Of a stretch of DNA of 53,257 nt, positions 7,580 to 16,850 are shown in pieces. The notes beneath the pieces were generated by a model that saw only the letters and a program-made list of their open reading frames with translations, was not told where the DNA came from and did no database searches. The stretch covers positions 1 to 53,257 of the forward strand of contig CALVMX010000005.1 of assembly GCA_944349415.1 (NCBI GenBank), read 5' to 3'. The number at the start of each line of letters is the position of its first letter. Position 1 is the stretch's first letter. Origin of the DNA: an uncultured Clostridia bacterium (GTDB taxonomy: Bacteria > Bacillota > Clostridia > Christensenellales > UBA1242). The position numbers and the translations under genes are program-made.

Positions 7580-10500
7580 ATGAGATTAGGAAATATATTA
7601 ACTAAAAAATTTCTTATATCTTTTGTTTGTGTTTTGTTCACAGCAATAATTTCTCTTTGCGGTGCAAATTTAGTTAATACATATCTTATGGATACCACAA
7701 GCGGATATCAAGAGACTGTGACAGATGATGACGAATCCTCTGAAAGTGATGAAGATGATGTCGAAACAGAAGCAAGCGGCAATTGGTCGGATAATGTTGA
7801 TGTGCCTGGAACAAGGGAAGAAGGATGGAATGCAGGTAGTGCTTCAAACCCTTATGTAATTGAAACGGCACGAGAGTTAGCTTATATATTAGTGGCACCT
7901 GATAAACACTATGTATTCAGTGACTCATGTACTTCTATTGATATGTCTGCTCACTATTGGGATGCTAGAAGCACAGTTTTTGAAAGCGGTAGTCTAATAG
8001 GTCCAGATAGCGGAGTAACTATTTATAATATTGTTTTGTCAACAGGAATACTATATGGCTCTACATATTATTTTCTTCCTGAAATTCAAGAAAATTATAT
8101 TGTATCAAACTTAATCATAGATGTAACCAATGGAGGCTTTATTGGAATAGCAGTTGATTCGAAAATAAGTAATATAACAGTTATAAGTAGCAACACACAA
8201 ACTGAGAAAGGGTGGTTTGGATCAATAGTATATGTCGCAGGAGGTATCGTTTCAGAAGCTGAGAATGTTACAATTCAAAACTGTATTAATATGGCAGATA
8301 TATCCACTGGACTTTTATTTTCCTCTAGTGCAGCTGGTGGAATTGTTGGGGAATTGGTTGGAGGTTACAATATAATTCAGAATTGTGTTAATTATGGCTA
8401 TATAAATGGCTTATCTTATGTTGGAGGAATTGTCGGAGAATCTTCATCAAGGGTCTTGTCAATTACACGTTGTATAAATTACGGAAGATTGAATTCAAAA
8501 AATTCTGATGGATATGTTGGAGGAATTGTTGGTGCTCTAACAGGAGGAAATTATGGTTATATTACATACTGTATAAATGCAAGATCTGACGCTGAATTTT
8601 CTGCGTATTATATTGGAGGTTTAGTCGGTGTAACAAGGACACACTTGACAATGACATATTGTAGATATGCAAGTTATGAAAATACTTATTGGGGTTTGAT
8701 TGCAGCAGGGCAAGATAAAGTTTATACCGACAACATCTTTTTATCCACTAACACTTTAAATACAAATTCTAGCTATACGAATGGGGTCTTAAGGAAAAGC
8801 AAAGTTTCAAGTTATATGTCAACTTTTGGTTTTGCATACAATAATAATCTTAACAGTACGTGGACAACCGCAACGGTCTACAGCTTAGGATCTCAAAACT
8901 TCTCTAGTGAGATGGTTACATTATCTTTCTTTGTCAATTCTTTTAACATTGCTATTCAAAATGAAGTGCAAACAGGCATAAATCAATATGATTATCAATT
9001 AGATTATGATTCTGATGGGTATTATGCTATTATTTATAATAATGATAATGATGGAGATATTACGGTTGATGGTGATGGATTACAAACATATTATTATATA
9101 AAAAATCCTTATAGCCAAGTTGTTTTTACTGTTGAATGTGAAAACAAAGCTAGAACTAGTAGTTTATATAATTTTTTAGGTATTTTCGATGGAATAGAAA
9201 TGAATGATAAACAATTAAGTTCAGAAAAATCTTATGTTGCTATTCCTCTAAACTTAAGTGGAGATTATATAATACGATCTGAGCTAATAAAGAACACTTA
9301 TTCATTTAAAACTGCCTCTTATAATGGTTTTCTTAACAACACAGATATTAACAACAGTGTTACGTTAACCCAAGGGACCGAAGGTGGATATATTTCTACT
9401 TACAGAGTGGATATGCGTTATTCTGACGGAGATAGACGAAGTACAGGAACTACAACCACTCTTAATTCTGACAAAATTGAATTTAAAAATAACAGCTATC
9501 TTACTTCTATAACTTTTGAAATAAAATTACAAGAAGGTTATGAATTTTATGGTTTGTTTGGTGAAACTGCTTTAGGAGGCTCTGATAATCTACAAATTTA
9601 TGCTGGACAAGATCTTAAACCTGCAAATGAAGATAATTTTGTTATTAGTAATTCTAATGGGGATTCTTTAGGTGTAGAAAATAATGACTCAACTGGTGAT
9701 TCTAATACTATTTATTTTACAATACAACTTTTTAATTCACTTAATTTATCTGAATTTAACTATGTTTTTGTCTTTACACGATATCAGTATGAAATTGATA
9801 TTAATATTAATAATTTTGAAGTAAAGAATGATACATCATCAACATATTCTTCAAGTAATTTAAGGGGTTATTATGGTTATGCTGGAAGAGTTTATCATAG
9901 AAGTGATTTAACACCAAAGTTAAGCTTAAATGGTTCTTATTATTCTATTAATGAATTTACTATAGTTTCAAATACATCAGCTAATAAATATCTAGGAGGA
10001 GAGTATAATTGGTATCTTGGGTATATTGAAACGGATGAACTGGATTTTGGAAACGATGGCAAGCTTGCTTTTTCTTGGGGTGGAACTGAAGGTTTTTATT
10101 TTGATGAGACAGAAAAAGAGTTAGAAGATATAGTAGAGTGTATAGGCGATTATTCCGATGATAGGAAGTTAACTTTAGACCTAAGTAAGTTGTTTGGGAT
10201 AGATTCTCAAGGAAATTTAGATTTGACAGACAACGAGACTGTTAATATAACATTAAAGAAATTTGTTGTTGATCCTGATGAAAATTATATTAAAGACTCC
10301 GAAGATACAGAAGATAACAGCGTAGGTGGAAAATATGTGACATATAGTTACTATGTTTTAGATGTTTACGATTCTTCAGTTGAAACTGATGTAAACAACT
10401 ATGTTTTTGGCTCAAATGGTGGAACTACATCTTTATCTAAGCTAACTTCGGTAAATGGAAATCAATATTACAGTGTTAATGTTACGCATGTTAATAATTT

Positions 10501-12271
10501 GGCTGTTACAAATAATAATGGGGAATTAGAGGTTACTTCGGGTGGCTCAATATCTGGTTACAGAATCGATTTCACACTATTTTTGTTCTATGATTTTAAT
10601 TTTGTTGATTTTGATAAAGGTGATCCTTTATCAAGTGGTTGGGACTTAGAATCTTTAAATCGCAAAGATGATGAAAATACTGGTGGAAATTTCACATTAA
10701 ATAGTATTGTAAATATAACAAAAGTTCCTGTTAATGGGTATTATTATAATGGCTTTACTGTAAACTATTTCCAAGTTCACAATTCTAATTTTAATAGTAG
10801 CATTTCTATAGATAATTTAAATTCTTCATTAAAAGATTTGTCCACCGCTGGCAATGACCTCTATACTCTTGCAAACGGAGCTTCATCCGCTACTAAGGTT
10901 TATCTTTTATCTTATTATTCTTTGACAACTTTTACTTTAAATTTGAATATAGAAAGTGAAAGTAATAATAATCTTACTTTAAGATATATTTTATCAATCA
11001 ATAATGATGAAATATACAACAATTTAACTAGTGGAAATACTAGTGGAAATATAATGGAATTTTATAACATCAAATCTTATTCAAAAATTGAAATTAATGT
11101 TGATAATTATGCTGTATACTTTCGTAATGATAATTATACATTTTATAAATTTAGTGGATTAAATATTAATGGTGAAAGTGCTACAAGCTTATCTAATTAT
11201 TCCTTCCAATTAATTAGCGATTCAGAAGAAGTAAATACAGAAATTAATGTAGGTATTGTATATTCTCCAGTTTATACAATTAAAACTATTTCTCTTGAAC
11301 GAGACAAAAATGGATACTATTTAATTTCGAGCCCAGAAAATTTGTTTTATATAATGTATAGATTAAATTCTAGCTCAGAAAATTTTGAAGGTTATAAGTT
11401 TAAACAAACATGTGATATAGATATGAGTGGATATAACTTTTTACCTATTGGGAGCGAATATATTCCATTTAGAGGAAGTTATGACGGTCAGTATTATTCA
11501 ATTAAGAACTTGAATATTGATGCTGGAAATTTATCTAATGTTGGGCTTTTTGGATATGTCGAGAATGCAACAATTAAAAATCTTAATTTTGTTGGAGGCT
11601 CTATCACTGGTTTTAACAATGTTGGTGTTATTGGATACGCAGAAAATTCCACAATAACAAGGGTAAATAATTATAGTTGTGAAATTAAGGCTACTAATTC
11701 TATTTCAAACACTCACATTTATTTAATTTCAGAAAACAGTGTAATTGATAGTGAAAGTAGTTCAACTGATGGTGAAGAAACTACCTATAATTTAAGCGCA
11801 GAAGATTTTAATTCTTCACTGTTATTAAGAGTTATTCAAGGCAGTGGGCTTAATGATTACGATTTTGTTGTTGGTGGTGAAGATGGAAAAGTTGCATTTG
11901 GTAGCACAGCACTTGAATCTTATAACATTGGTGGACTTTTAGGTACAATGGAAAATGGTTCAGTTAGTATTTCAAGTTCTAAAGGGGCGGTTAATATTTT
12001 TGAATCTATAGATGATTCAACTTCTTCAGATGAAGAAACTCAAGATAATACTGAAAATCAAACATCTGATTTAGAGCTAATACAAAATAGAGGTATTGCT
12101 GGGTTTGTTGGTTATGTAAGCGGTGGAACTATAAGCAACTGCTACACTTCTCAAGCTACTTTTGCTGGAAAAACTGAAAATTCATCATTAACATGCTGTC
12201 ATACGGGTATTTCAGATGTTACAGATTTAACTGATTCTGACTGCGACTGCGAAAGTAAATTTAATTGGTAA
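7580..12271 (+). CDS. Very large secreted GLUG-repeat surface protein
   Basis: A 1563-residue protein with an N-terminal signal peptide (basic start, hydrophobic core FLISFVCVLFTAIISLCGA) and an acidic low-complexity linker at about residues 45-65. GLUG-like repeats (YVGGIVG, YIGGLVG with short beta strands and conserved INYG turns) lie at residues 213-353, and further copies at about 1245-1370 and 1445-1535. The middle 900 residues are Asn/Ser/Tyr-rich beta-type sequence without a recognised domain. There is no LPXTG motif, C-terminal membrane anchor or S-layer domain; it ends with a Cys-rich tail (CCHTG, CDCESKFNW). GLUG proteins are commonly extracellular adhesins or matrix proteins; that role is inferred. 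It is monocistronic, with its own promoter and terminator. Confidence 0.85.
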   Translation: MRLGNILTKKFLISFVCVLFTAIISLCGANLVNTYLMDTTSGYQETVTDDDESSESDEDDVETEASGNWSDNVDVPGTREEGWNAGSASNPYVIETARELAYILVAPDKHYVFSDSCTSIDMSAHYWDARSTVFESGSLIGPDSGVTIYNIVLSTGILYGSTYYFLPEIQENYIVSNLIIDVTNGGFIGIAVDSKISNITVISSNTQTEKGWFGSIVYVAGGIVSEAENVTIQNCINMADISTGLLFSSSAAGGIVGELVGGYNIIQNCVNYGYINGLSYVGGIVGESSSRVLSITRCINYGRLNSKNSDGYVGGIVGALTGGNYGYITYCINARSDAEFSAYYIGGLVGVTRTHLTMTYCRYASYENTYWGLIAAGQDKVYTDNIFLSTNTLNTNSSYTNGVLRKSKVSSYMSTFGFAYNNNLNSTWTTATVYSLGSQNFSSEMVTLSFFVNSFNIAIQNEVQTGINQYDYQLDYDSDGYYAIIYNNDNDGDITVDGDGLQTYYYIKNPYSQVVFTVECENKARTSSLYNFLGIFDGIEMNDKQLSSEKSYVAIPLNLSGDYIIRSELIKNTYSFKTASYNGFLNNTDINNSVTLTQGTEGGYISTYRVDMRYSDGDRRSTGTTTTLNSDKIEFKNNSYLTSITFEIKLQEGYEFYGLFGETALGGSDNLQIYAGQDLKPANEDNFVISNSNGDSLGVENNDSTGDSNTIYFTIQLFNSLNLSEFNYVFVFTRYQYEIDININNFEVKNDTSSTYSSSNLRGYYGYAGRVYHRSDLTPKLSLNGSYYSINEFTIVSNTSANKYLGGEYNWYLGYIETDELDFGNDGKLAFSWGGTEGFYFDETEKELEDIVECIGDYSDDRKLTLDLSKLFGIDSQGNLDLTDNETVNITLKKFVVDPDENYIKDSEDTEDNSVGGKYVTYSYYVLDVYDSSVETDVNNYVFGSNGGTTSLSKLTSVNGNQYYSVNVTHVNNLAVTNNNGELEVTSGGSISGYRIDFTLFLFYDFNFVDFDKGDPLSSGWDLESLNRKDDENTGGNFTLNSIVNITKVPVNGYYYNGFTVNYFQVHNSNFNSSISIDNLNSSLKDLSTAGNDLYTLANGASSATKVYLLSYYSLTTFTLNLNIESESNNNLTLRYILSINNDEIYNNLTSGNTSGNIMEFYNIKSYSKIEINVDNYAVYFRNDNYTFYKFSGLNINGESATSLSNYSFQLISDSEEVNTEINVGIVYSPVYTIKTISLERDKNGYYLISSPENLFYIMYRLNSSSENFEGYKFKQTCDIDMSGYNFLPIGSEYIPFRGSYDGQYYSIKNLNIDAGNLSNVGLFGYVENATIKNLNFVGGSITGFNNVGVIGYAENSTITRVNNYSCEIKATNSISNTHIYLISENSVIDSESSSTDGEETTYNLSAEDFNSSLLLRVIQGSGLNDYDFVVGGEDGKVAFGSTALESYNIGGLLGTMENGSVSISSSKGAVNIFESIDDSTSSDEETQDNTENQTSDLELIQNRGIAGFVGYVSGGTISNCYTSQATFAGKTENSSLTCCHTGISDVTDLTDSDCDCESKFNW

Positions 12272-12279
12272 ACAAAAAA

Positions 12280-12324
12280 GGCTTATGAAAATGAGGGGTT
12301 CTCTAAAATTCATAAGTCTTTTTT
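12280..12324 (+). terminator. Intrinsic terminator of the GLUG-protein gene
   Basis: GGCTTATGAA (12280-12289) pairs with TTCATAAGTC (12309-12318) across a 19-base loop, followed by TTTTTT. Confidence 0.85.
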
Positions 12325-12477
12325 ATATGCAAGAAATTTAAGAAAGAAACAAATTTTATAAGAATTGTAAAAAATAAAAATATAGTAGATTTTTTTAATT
12401 ATAATTTCAAATTAAAATTTAAACAATTAAAAATAAAAAATTGTTCATATTTAAATCTTTTGAGCATAGAATGAAGT

Positions 12478-13125
12478 ATGTTAGAATTTATTGTTGACAA
12501 CTTTCCTGTCTTTTTAGCGGTTATATTGGTGGCTATGATACCAACGCTTGAGAGCAAAATCGCTCTTCCACTTGGTTTATCATATGCTGTTTGGGGAGAG
12601 GGAACACTTTCACCATTCTTATCCTTTCTTTGTGCATATGTTGGAAGTATGATACCTTGTATTATTGTTCTTTTAATTGTGAGAAAAATAAAAAACAAAA
12701 CAAGTGGTTTTGTGCAAGATAAATTTTTATCTCGTATGCAAGAAAAATATCGTAAAAAATTGGAAGTCTTAGGTGGCAAGGGTAAAACATTTTATAAACT
12801 TTCCGCATTATGTTTCTTTGTGGCTGTTCCATTGCCTTTAACAGGTGTTTACACAGGAAGTTTGATAGCAGGGCTTAGTAATTTAAAAATTTGGCAGTCA
12901 TTTATTGCAATAGCAATAGGCGAACTTATTTCGTGTCTTGTTATCTTCTTGCTTTGCACCATTTTTGAAAATTCAGTAGGTTATATTTTACTTGTTTCGC
13001 TAATCTTAGTGGCAGTCTTTGTTCTTTTTGATTTAATCTTTATTTTTAGAAAACAGCATGGCAGAAAACATAAAAAAGTTATTGAAATTCATGAAGATGA
13101 CGTTTTCAAGGTAGATTTTGAATAA
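12478..13125 (+). CDS. Small multidrug-export-type membrane protein (COG2426)
   Basis: A 215-residue integral membrane protein with about five hydrophobic segments. The glycine/proline-rich block CFFVAVPLPLTGVYTGSLIA, near residues 112-133, matches the conserved re-entrant signature of the putative small multi-drug export family (COG2426, PF06695), which is distantly DedA-like. The early TLESKIALPLGLSY segment is also typical of the family. Function in transport is a family label, not demonstrated. No Shine-Dalgarno is seen; a TAGAAT at 12467-12472 lies five bases before the ATG, so it may be leaderless. Alone on its transcript. Confidence 0.8.
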   Translation: MLEFIVDNFPVFLAVILVAMIPTLESKIALPLGLSYAVWGEGTLSPFLSFLCAYVGSMIPCIIVLLIVRKIKNKTSGFVQDKFLSRMQEKYRKKLEVLGGKGKTFYKLSALCFFVAVPLPLTGVYTGSLIAGLSNLKIWQSFIAIAIGELISCLVIFLLCTIFENSVGYILLVSLILVAVFVLFDLIFIFRKQHGRKHKKVIEIHEDDVFKVDFE

Positions 13126-13223
13126 CAGTTTTCAAGTGTTCTTTTTTTGCAATATAATGCGGATAAGAGAGGATTATTAATTTAGTTCAATTATTAAAAG
13201 ATTAAAATAACAATTTTTAAAAA

Positions 13224-13268
13224 AAGAAAAGAGGTTTGATGGCTAAAAAGCTAAAAATCTCTTTTCTT
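13224..13268. terminator. Terminator hairpin between convergent genes
   Basis: AAGAAAAGAGGTTT (13224-13237) pairs with AAATCTCTTTTCTT (13255-13268), 14 bp with one G-U, plus an inner GCT/AGC helix. On the minus strand it is followed by TTTTTTT and ends padR transcription; on the plus strand the T-run is weaker. Confidence 0.75.
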
Positions 13269-13354
13269 ATCGAGTCAACAAGTTCTGCTGACTTGTTTAT
13301 ATTTTGTTTAAGATTTTTAAATTTTATGCAAACAATTTAAAATTTTTTCAAAAT

Positions 13355-14980
13355 TTATTTAGCATATTTTTTGTATATAAATTTAGTTAGATGATAATTT
13401 ACAGGTAAAATTAAGAACAGTGCTAGTATTGGAATGAGAAGGGAGGTTAAATATAATTGCATTGTTTCTGCTTGCATTCCACAGCAAACGTTAATAACGA
13501 AAACAACAATAACTGCGAGAAGGAAAACCGCCCAGATCGTGACTGCATTGAATTTTAAAGAGGCTTTTCGGCTTACCATTACTTTATATTTAATTCCGCA
13601 GTAGATAGTATATATAGCGAACAAAATTGGAATTGTGTAATACAAGAAATTGGAGGATGCCATAAGAAGATTTGTTGAATTAATTATGGCAAATAGTATT
13701 GCTGAGCCGATTCCAGATAAAAGTAAAAGGATGGAAGAGGTGATTAAATTTAATAGGTTGGTGTTATGAATTCGCTCAACTGAACTTTTTTTGTATTCTT
13801 TAAAATCAATACCATAAGATTTATAGTAAGTTTTAAGTGAATTATAATCAGCGAAAGTGGCATTTGCAGGTGTTTCTGTGATAAAACTTTTTTCAGCCTC
13901 TACCGGTTTAGAATATGTTTTTTCGGCAAGTTCCTTTTCTTTTTTCTTTTCTTGAATCTTTGACATCATATCATTATAGGTAGGCTCCAAATTAGCATCG
14001 CGTATAGGGGCTGGGAGATTATCATCCGAAACATTGATATCAAGATTAGGCGGAGTGATTCGCTTCTGGTAAGGTATTTCTTCGTCGTCAAATTTTGGAC
14101 TTGTGATTAATACAGCGTCATCTTTAATTTCTTCTTCAGTTTTTTCCTCTTGAGGCACAGAGTTAAAAGTAGGTTTTGTATAAATTTCTTCATGTTCTTC
14201 TTCATCTCTATGAAAAAGATTTGCATATGCTTCTCTGTCAAAACTATTTTGTTTTGCTTGTAGCATTGACTGTTTTAGGCTGTCAATTTTTGATTTAAAA
14301 TCTTCCTCTGATTCTTTTTCTTCATATTCCATCGGCATTTGAATTTGGTTGTCAGAGAAACTTCTACGATTACGATATTTCTTAAGTTCGCTTGAGGTGT
14401 CATAAATACGCTTATTTTGTTCCAACTGCGACTCTGTCAATTTTTCATTTTTAGGTAAAAATACCGCATCGTCTTTCTTTTCTTCTTTTGGTGGTTCGTA
14501 TGAGAAAAAGTCGATTTGATTATCAGCAATATCTTCTTTTTCCACCTCTTCTTTCTTAGGTGGTTCTTGTTTTGGAGAAGTGAAATCAAAAAGATTATTT
14601 TGCTGTAAAAAGATAGGTTTACTTTCTTCTATTTCTTCCACTTCTTCTTTTGATTCGATTTCCGGTTCATTATTTTCATCAGAAGTGAAGGAGATATTTG
14701 CAAATTCCTTTTCCAAAAGTTTTAAGTTTTCTCTTCCAGCATCGGTAAGCCCATAATAGTGACGTTTGCCACCAAATTCACTTTCGCCCCAAAAAGAAGA
14801 GGAAACAAGTCCCTTCTTTTCAAGTCTTGTAAGGCATGAATAAAGCGTTGGTTTTTTAAGAATATAGCCACCGTTTGTTTTTTTGGAGATAAATTCAATA
14901 ATTTCAAGTCCATATTTTGAGCCATCTTGCAAGGAATCAAGAATGAGATATTGGACTTGACCATTAGAGTTAAAAGCCAT
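13355..14980 (-). CDS. PadR-family regulator fused to an acidic linker and four-helix membrane domain
   Basis: Residues 8-95 are a PadR winged helix: YLILDSLQDGSKYGLEIIEF, the recognition region around PTLYSCLTRLEKKGLV and the wing ending in YYGLTDAGRENL. Residues 100-380 are a Glu/Lys/Pro-rich, probably disordered linker. The C-terminus carries four transmembrane segments (about 408-430, 442-465, 480-503, 511-528). Typical PadR proteins are about 110 or 180 residues and soluble, so this 541-residue membrane-tethered form is unusual. It may sense a membrane state and act on DNA at the membrane (inference). AGGAGG precedes the ATG. Upstream lie a promoter and a palindrome related to sites elsewhere in the window. 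Confidence 0.85.
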   Translation of the reverse strand: MAFNSNGQVQYLILDSLQDGSKYGLEIIEFISKKTNGGYILKKPTLYSCLTRLEKKGLVSSSFWGESEFGGKRHYYGLTDAGRENLKLLEKEFANISFTSDENNEPEIESKEEVEEIEESKPIFLQQNNLFDFTSPKQEPPKKEEVEKEDIADNQIDFFSYEPPKEEKKDDAVFLPKNEKLTESQLEQNKRIYDTSSELKKYRNRRSFSDNQIQMPMEYEEKESEEDFKSKIDSLKQSMLQAKQNSFDREAYANLFHRDEEEHEEIYTKPTFNSVPQEEKTEEEIKDDAVLITSPKFDDEEIPYQKRITPPNLDINVSDDNLPAPIRDANLEPTYNDMMSKIQEKKKEKELAEKTYSKPVEAEKSFITETPANATFADYNSLKTYYKSYGIDFKEYKKSSVERIHNTNLLNLITSSILLLLSGIGSAILFAIINSTNLLMASSNFLYYTIPILFAIYTIYCGIKYKVMVSRKASLKFNAVTIWAVFLLAVIVVFVINVCCGMQAETMQLYLTSLLIPILALFLILPVNYHLTKFIYKKYAK

Positions 14981-15011
14981 AATTTTCTCCTCCTATTCTC
15001 TCTTTAATTAA

Positions 15012-15041
15012 ATTATAAACCTTTCTTAAATTATTTGTCAA
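15012..15041 (-). promoter_or_regulatory. Promoter of the padR-fusion gene
   Basis: Read on the minus strand: TTGACA (15041-15036), an 18-base spacer and TATAAT (15017-15012). The palindromic element begins 13 bases upstream of the -35 box. Confidence 0.75.
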
Positions 15042-15053
15042 ATAATTTTCATA

Positions 15054-15109
15054 GTATTATGCAAATAAATTTTATTGCATAATACAACAATATATTGTGT
15101 GATATGCAA
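15054..15109. repeat. Palindromic element upstream of padR fusion
   Basis: GTATTATGCAA (15054-15064) and TTGCATAATAC (15075-15085) form a perfect 11-bp inverted repeat with a 10-base gap. A 12-bp palindrome ACAATATATTGT (15087-15098) and a third arm GATATGCAA (15101-15109) follow. The right half (TTGCATAATACA then ATATATTGTG) recurs almost exactly upstream of pheT. Confidence 0.75.
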
Positions 15110-15225
15110 TTATTGTTGCTATATTTGGTGTTTAATTTTATTAAGGCAAATTGAAGTGTTAAAAAATTAATTTTATAAATTACAATTTGGTATAAAGAGA
15201 TTTCATGTTATAAGAGTTAATTTTG

Positions 15226-15254
15226 TTGCATTTTTTTCTTGTAAGTGTTAAAAT
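15226..15254 (+). promoter_or_regulatory. Leaderless-type promoter of the YgjP-like gene
   Basis: TTGCAT at 15226-15231, a 17-base spacer with a TGT extension and TAAAAT at 15249-15254. The ATG at 15262 is eight bases from the last -10 base, so transcription should start at or next to the A of ATG. Confidence 0.75.
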
Positions 15255-15261
15255 CTTAACT

Positions 15262-15891
15262 ATGGAAATTAAAATTGTGAAAGAGCGAAGAAAAACTTTA
15301 CTCCTTAAAATAGTATCAAGAGAGGAAATTTTGGTTAAAGCACCAATTAGACTTAATGATGCTAAAATTAATAATTTCATCTCTTCAAAAAAGAAGTGGT
15401 TTGAAGATAAAATTAAAAAAATGGAAAGTTTAGAAGAATTTGCTAACCATTTTTATTTTGACAAGTATATTTATGAATTTGGTGAGCCTATTATGGAGAC
15501 AAAGGAACTTGCAATAGGTTTTTCGTCCTTTTCTGCTAGAAAGAAAAATAAGGTTATAAGAGAACAATACTTTTCCATGTTTTCATACGTAAAAGATAGA
15601 GTGAATGAATATGCTGAAAAATATGGTTTTAAAGTTAAAGAAGTAAATCCTTGTGTTTCTACTTGTAAGTGGGGAAGTTTTTCATCTTCTAAAGAGATGA
15701 AAATCAATTTCAAGGCAATAATTTTGCCTAAAGATTTAATTGACTATATTATTTTTCACGAACTGTGCCACTCAAAACATATGAACCACAAACCTCAATT
15801 TTGGAAAGAGGTGGAAAAATATTGTCCAAATTATAAAGTTTTGAGACAAAAAATAAAGGAATTTTCCTTCCTTTTGAAAACTCCTTTCTAA
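15262..15891 (+). CDS. YgjP-like (DUF45) metallopeptidase-fold protein
   Basis: A 209-residue protein with the zinc motif HELCH in IIFHELCHSKHMNHKPQFW, followed by the third ligand His, the signature of the DUF45/YgjP family. WGSF in CKWGSFSSSKEMKINF is also family-typical. Some YgjP members have been reported as nucleotide pyrophosphatases rather than proteases, so function is left open. The ATG at 15262 is chosen over an upstream in-frame TTG because the promoter -10 is immediately before it. No Shine-Dalgarno is visible. It has its own promoter and terminator. Confidence 0.88.
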   Translation: MEIKIVKERRKTLLLKIVSREEILVKAPIRLNDAKINNFISSKKKWFEDKIKKMESLEEFANHFYFDKYIYEFGEPIMETKELAIGFSSFSARKKNKVIREQYFSMFSYVKDRVNEYAEKYGFKVKEVNPCVSTCKWGSFSSSKEMKINFKAIILPKDLIDYIIFHELCHSKHMNHKPQFWKEVEKYCPNYKVLRQKIKEFSFLLKTPF

Positions 15892-15892
15892 G

Positions 15893-15915
15893 CAGCCATT
15901 TGGCTGTTTTTATTT
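15893..15915 (+). terminator. Intrinsic terminator of the YgjP-like gene
   Basis: CAGCC (15893-15897) pairs with GGCTG (15902-15906) over a 4-base loop, then TTTTTATTTTTT. Confidence 0.8.
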
Positions 15916-15930
15916 TTTGATAAACATTTT

Positions 15931-16665
15931 TTACAATGGTATATAGCCACCGTCAACATTTATTGACTGACCGGTGATAAAGTTTCCGCTGTCATTTGCA
16001 AGAAAGAGCACTGCCTCTGCAACGTCTTCTGCACTTCCTAATCTTTGGAGAGGAGTCATATCTTCAATATCCTCTTTTTCGGCAGTGGAAAGATTATTAT
16101 TCATTTTGGTGTCGATAAAGCCTGGGCAAACGGCATTTACTGTTATGTTGAAATTTCCAAGTTCGTTGGCGAGAGATTTGGTAAAGCCAATAAGTCCGCT
16201 TTTGCTGGCACTATAAACACTTTCGCAGGCACAGCCATAGTTTGCGACAAAAGAACTCATAAGAATTATTTTTCCACCCTTATCAAGACGGTTTTTCACA
16301 AACTCACGAGTGCAGGCTATCGTGCCTTTAAGATTTGTGTCAATGATTTCATCAATTTCTTCGTTTTTAACGTCGATAATGAGTTTACGTTTTTGGCTGA
16401 TTCCAGCATTGCAAACTAAAGTATCTACACTGTCAAAATCTTTAAATATCTTTTCAAAAACGCTTTCAACCTGTGCATAGTCGGAAATATCCATTTTATA
16501 GTTTTTAATTTCAATTTTACATTTATCTTTTAATTCTTCGTCATACTCAACATTATGAGCATTGGAGCATAAAGCAAGGTTGTAGCCTGCATTTGCAAAC
16601 TTTTCTGCTATTGCTTTTCCAATATCACCAGAAGCACCGGTGATTATCACTGTTTTTCTTATCAT
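15931..16665 (-). CDS. SDR-family oxidoreductase, FabG-like
   Basis: Classical short-chain dehydrogenase of 244 residues. It shows TGASGDIG for cofactor binding, CNAGIS, the catalytic Ser in ILMSSFVANYG, the YSASKSGLIGFTKSLANEL helix with Tyr and Lys, and the FabG-style ending ITGQSINVDGGY. These are the hallmarks of 3-oxoacyl-ACP reductase-like enzymes, but no fatty acid synthesis genes are nearby, so the substrate is open. The start is set at 16665 because AGAGGTG lies five bases upstream; a longer in-frame extension to 16713 has no ribosome-binding site. It is convergent with the YgjP-like gene and divergent from lysS. Confidence 0.88.
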   Translation of the reverse strand: MIRKTVIITGASGDIGKAIAEKFANAGYNLALCSNAHNVEYDEELKDKCKIEIKNYKMDISDYAQVESVFEKIFKDFDSVDTLVCNAGISQKRKLIIDVKNEEIDEIIDTNLKGTIACTREFVKNRLDKGGKIILMSSFVANYGCACESVYSASKSGLIGFTKSLANELGNFNITVNAVCPGFIDTKMNNNLSTAEKEDIEDMTPLQRLGSAEDVAEAVLFLANDSGNFITGQSINVDGGYIPL

Positions 16666-16784
16666 ATTGCACCTCTTGAGCCTTATTTTAGCATTTTTCA
16701 TGAATTTAGGCAAGTGACTTTTATTGATTTAATTTTAAAATTTTCTTAAATTGATGCTGAAAAGTTGATAATTTTTCAAAATAA

Positions 16785-16813
16785 TTGACAGAATTAATTA
16801 TTTATGTTATTCT
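16785..16813 (+). promoter_or_regulatory. lysS promoter
   Basis: TTGACA at 16785-16790, a 17-base spacer with a TG extension and TATTCT at 16808-16813. GGAGG at 16841-16845 then serves the ATG at 16851. Confidence 0.75.
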
Positions 16814-16850
16814 TTTAAAGAATTTTATTTATTAACTATTGGAGGCAAAA

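Noticed and set aside
13270..13300. Possible T-box or riboswitch downstream of the export-type gene
   Set aside because: Only a short CAAGT/ACTTG hairpin and the convergent terminator are present; no T-box sequence or specifier and no plus-strand gene follows.
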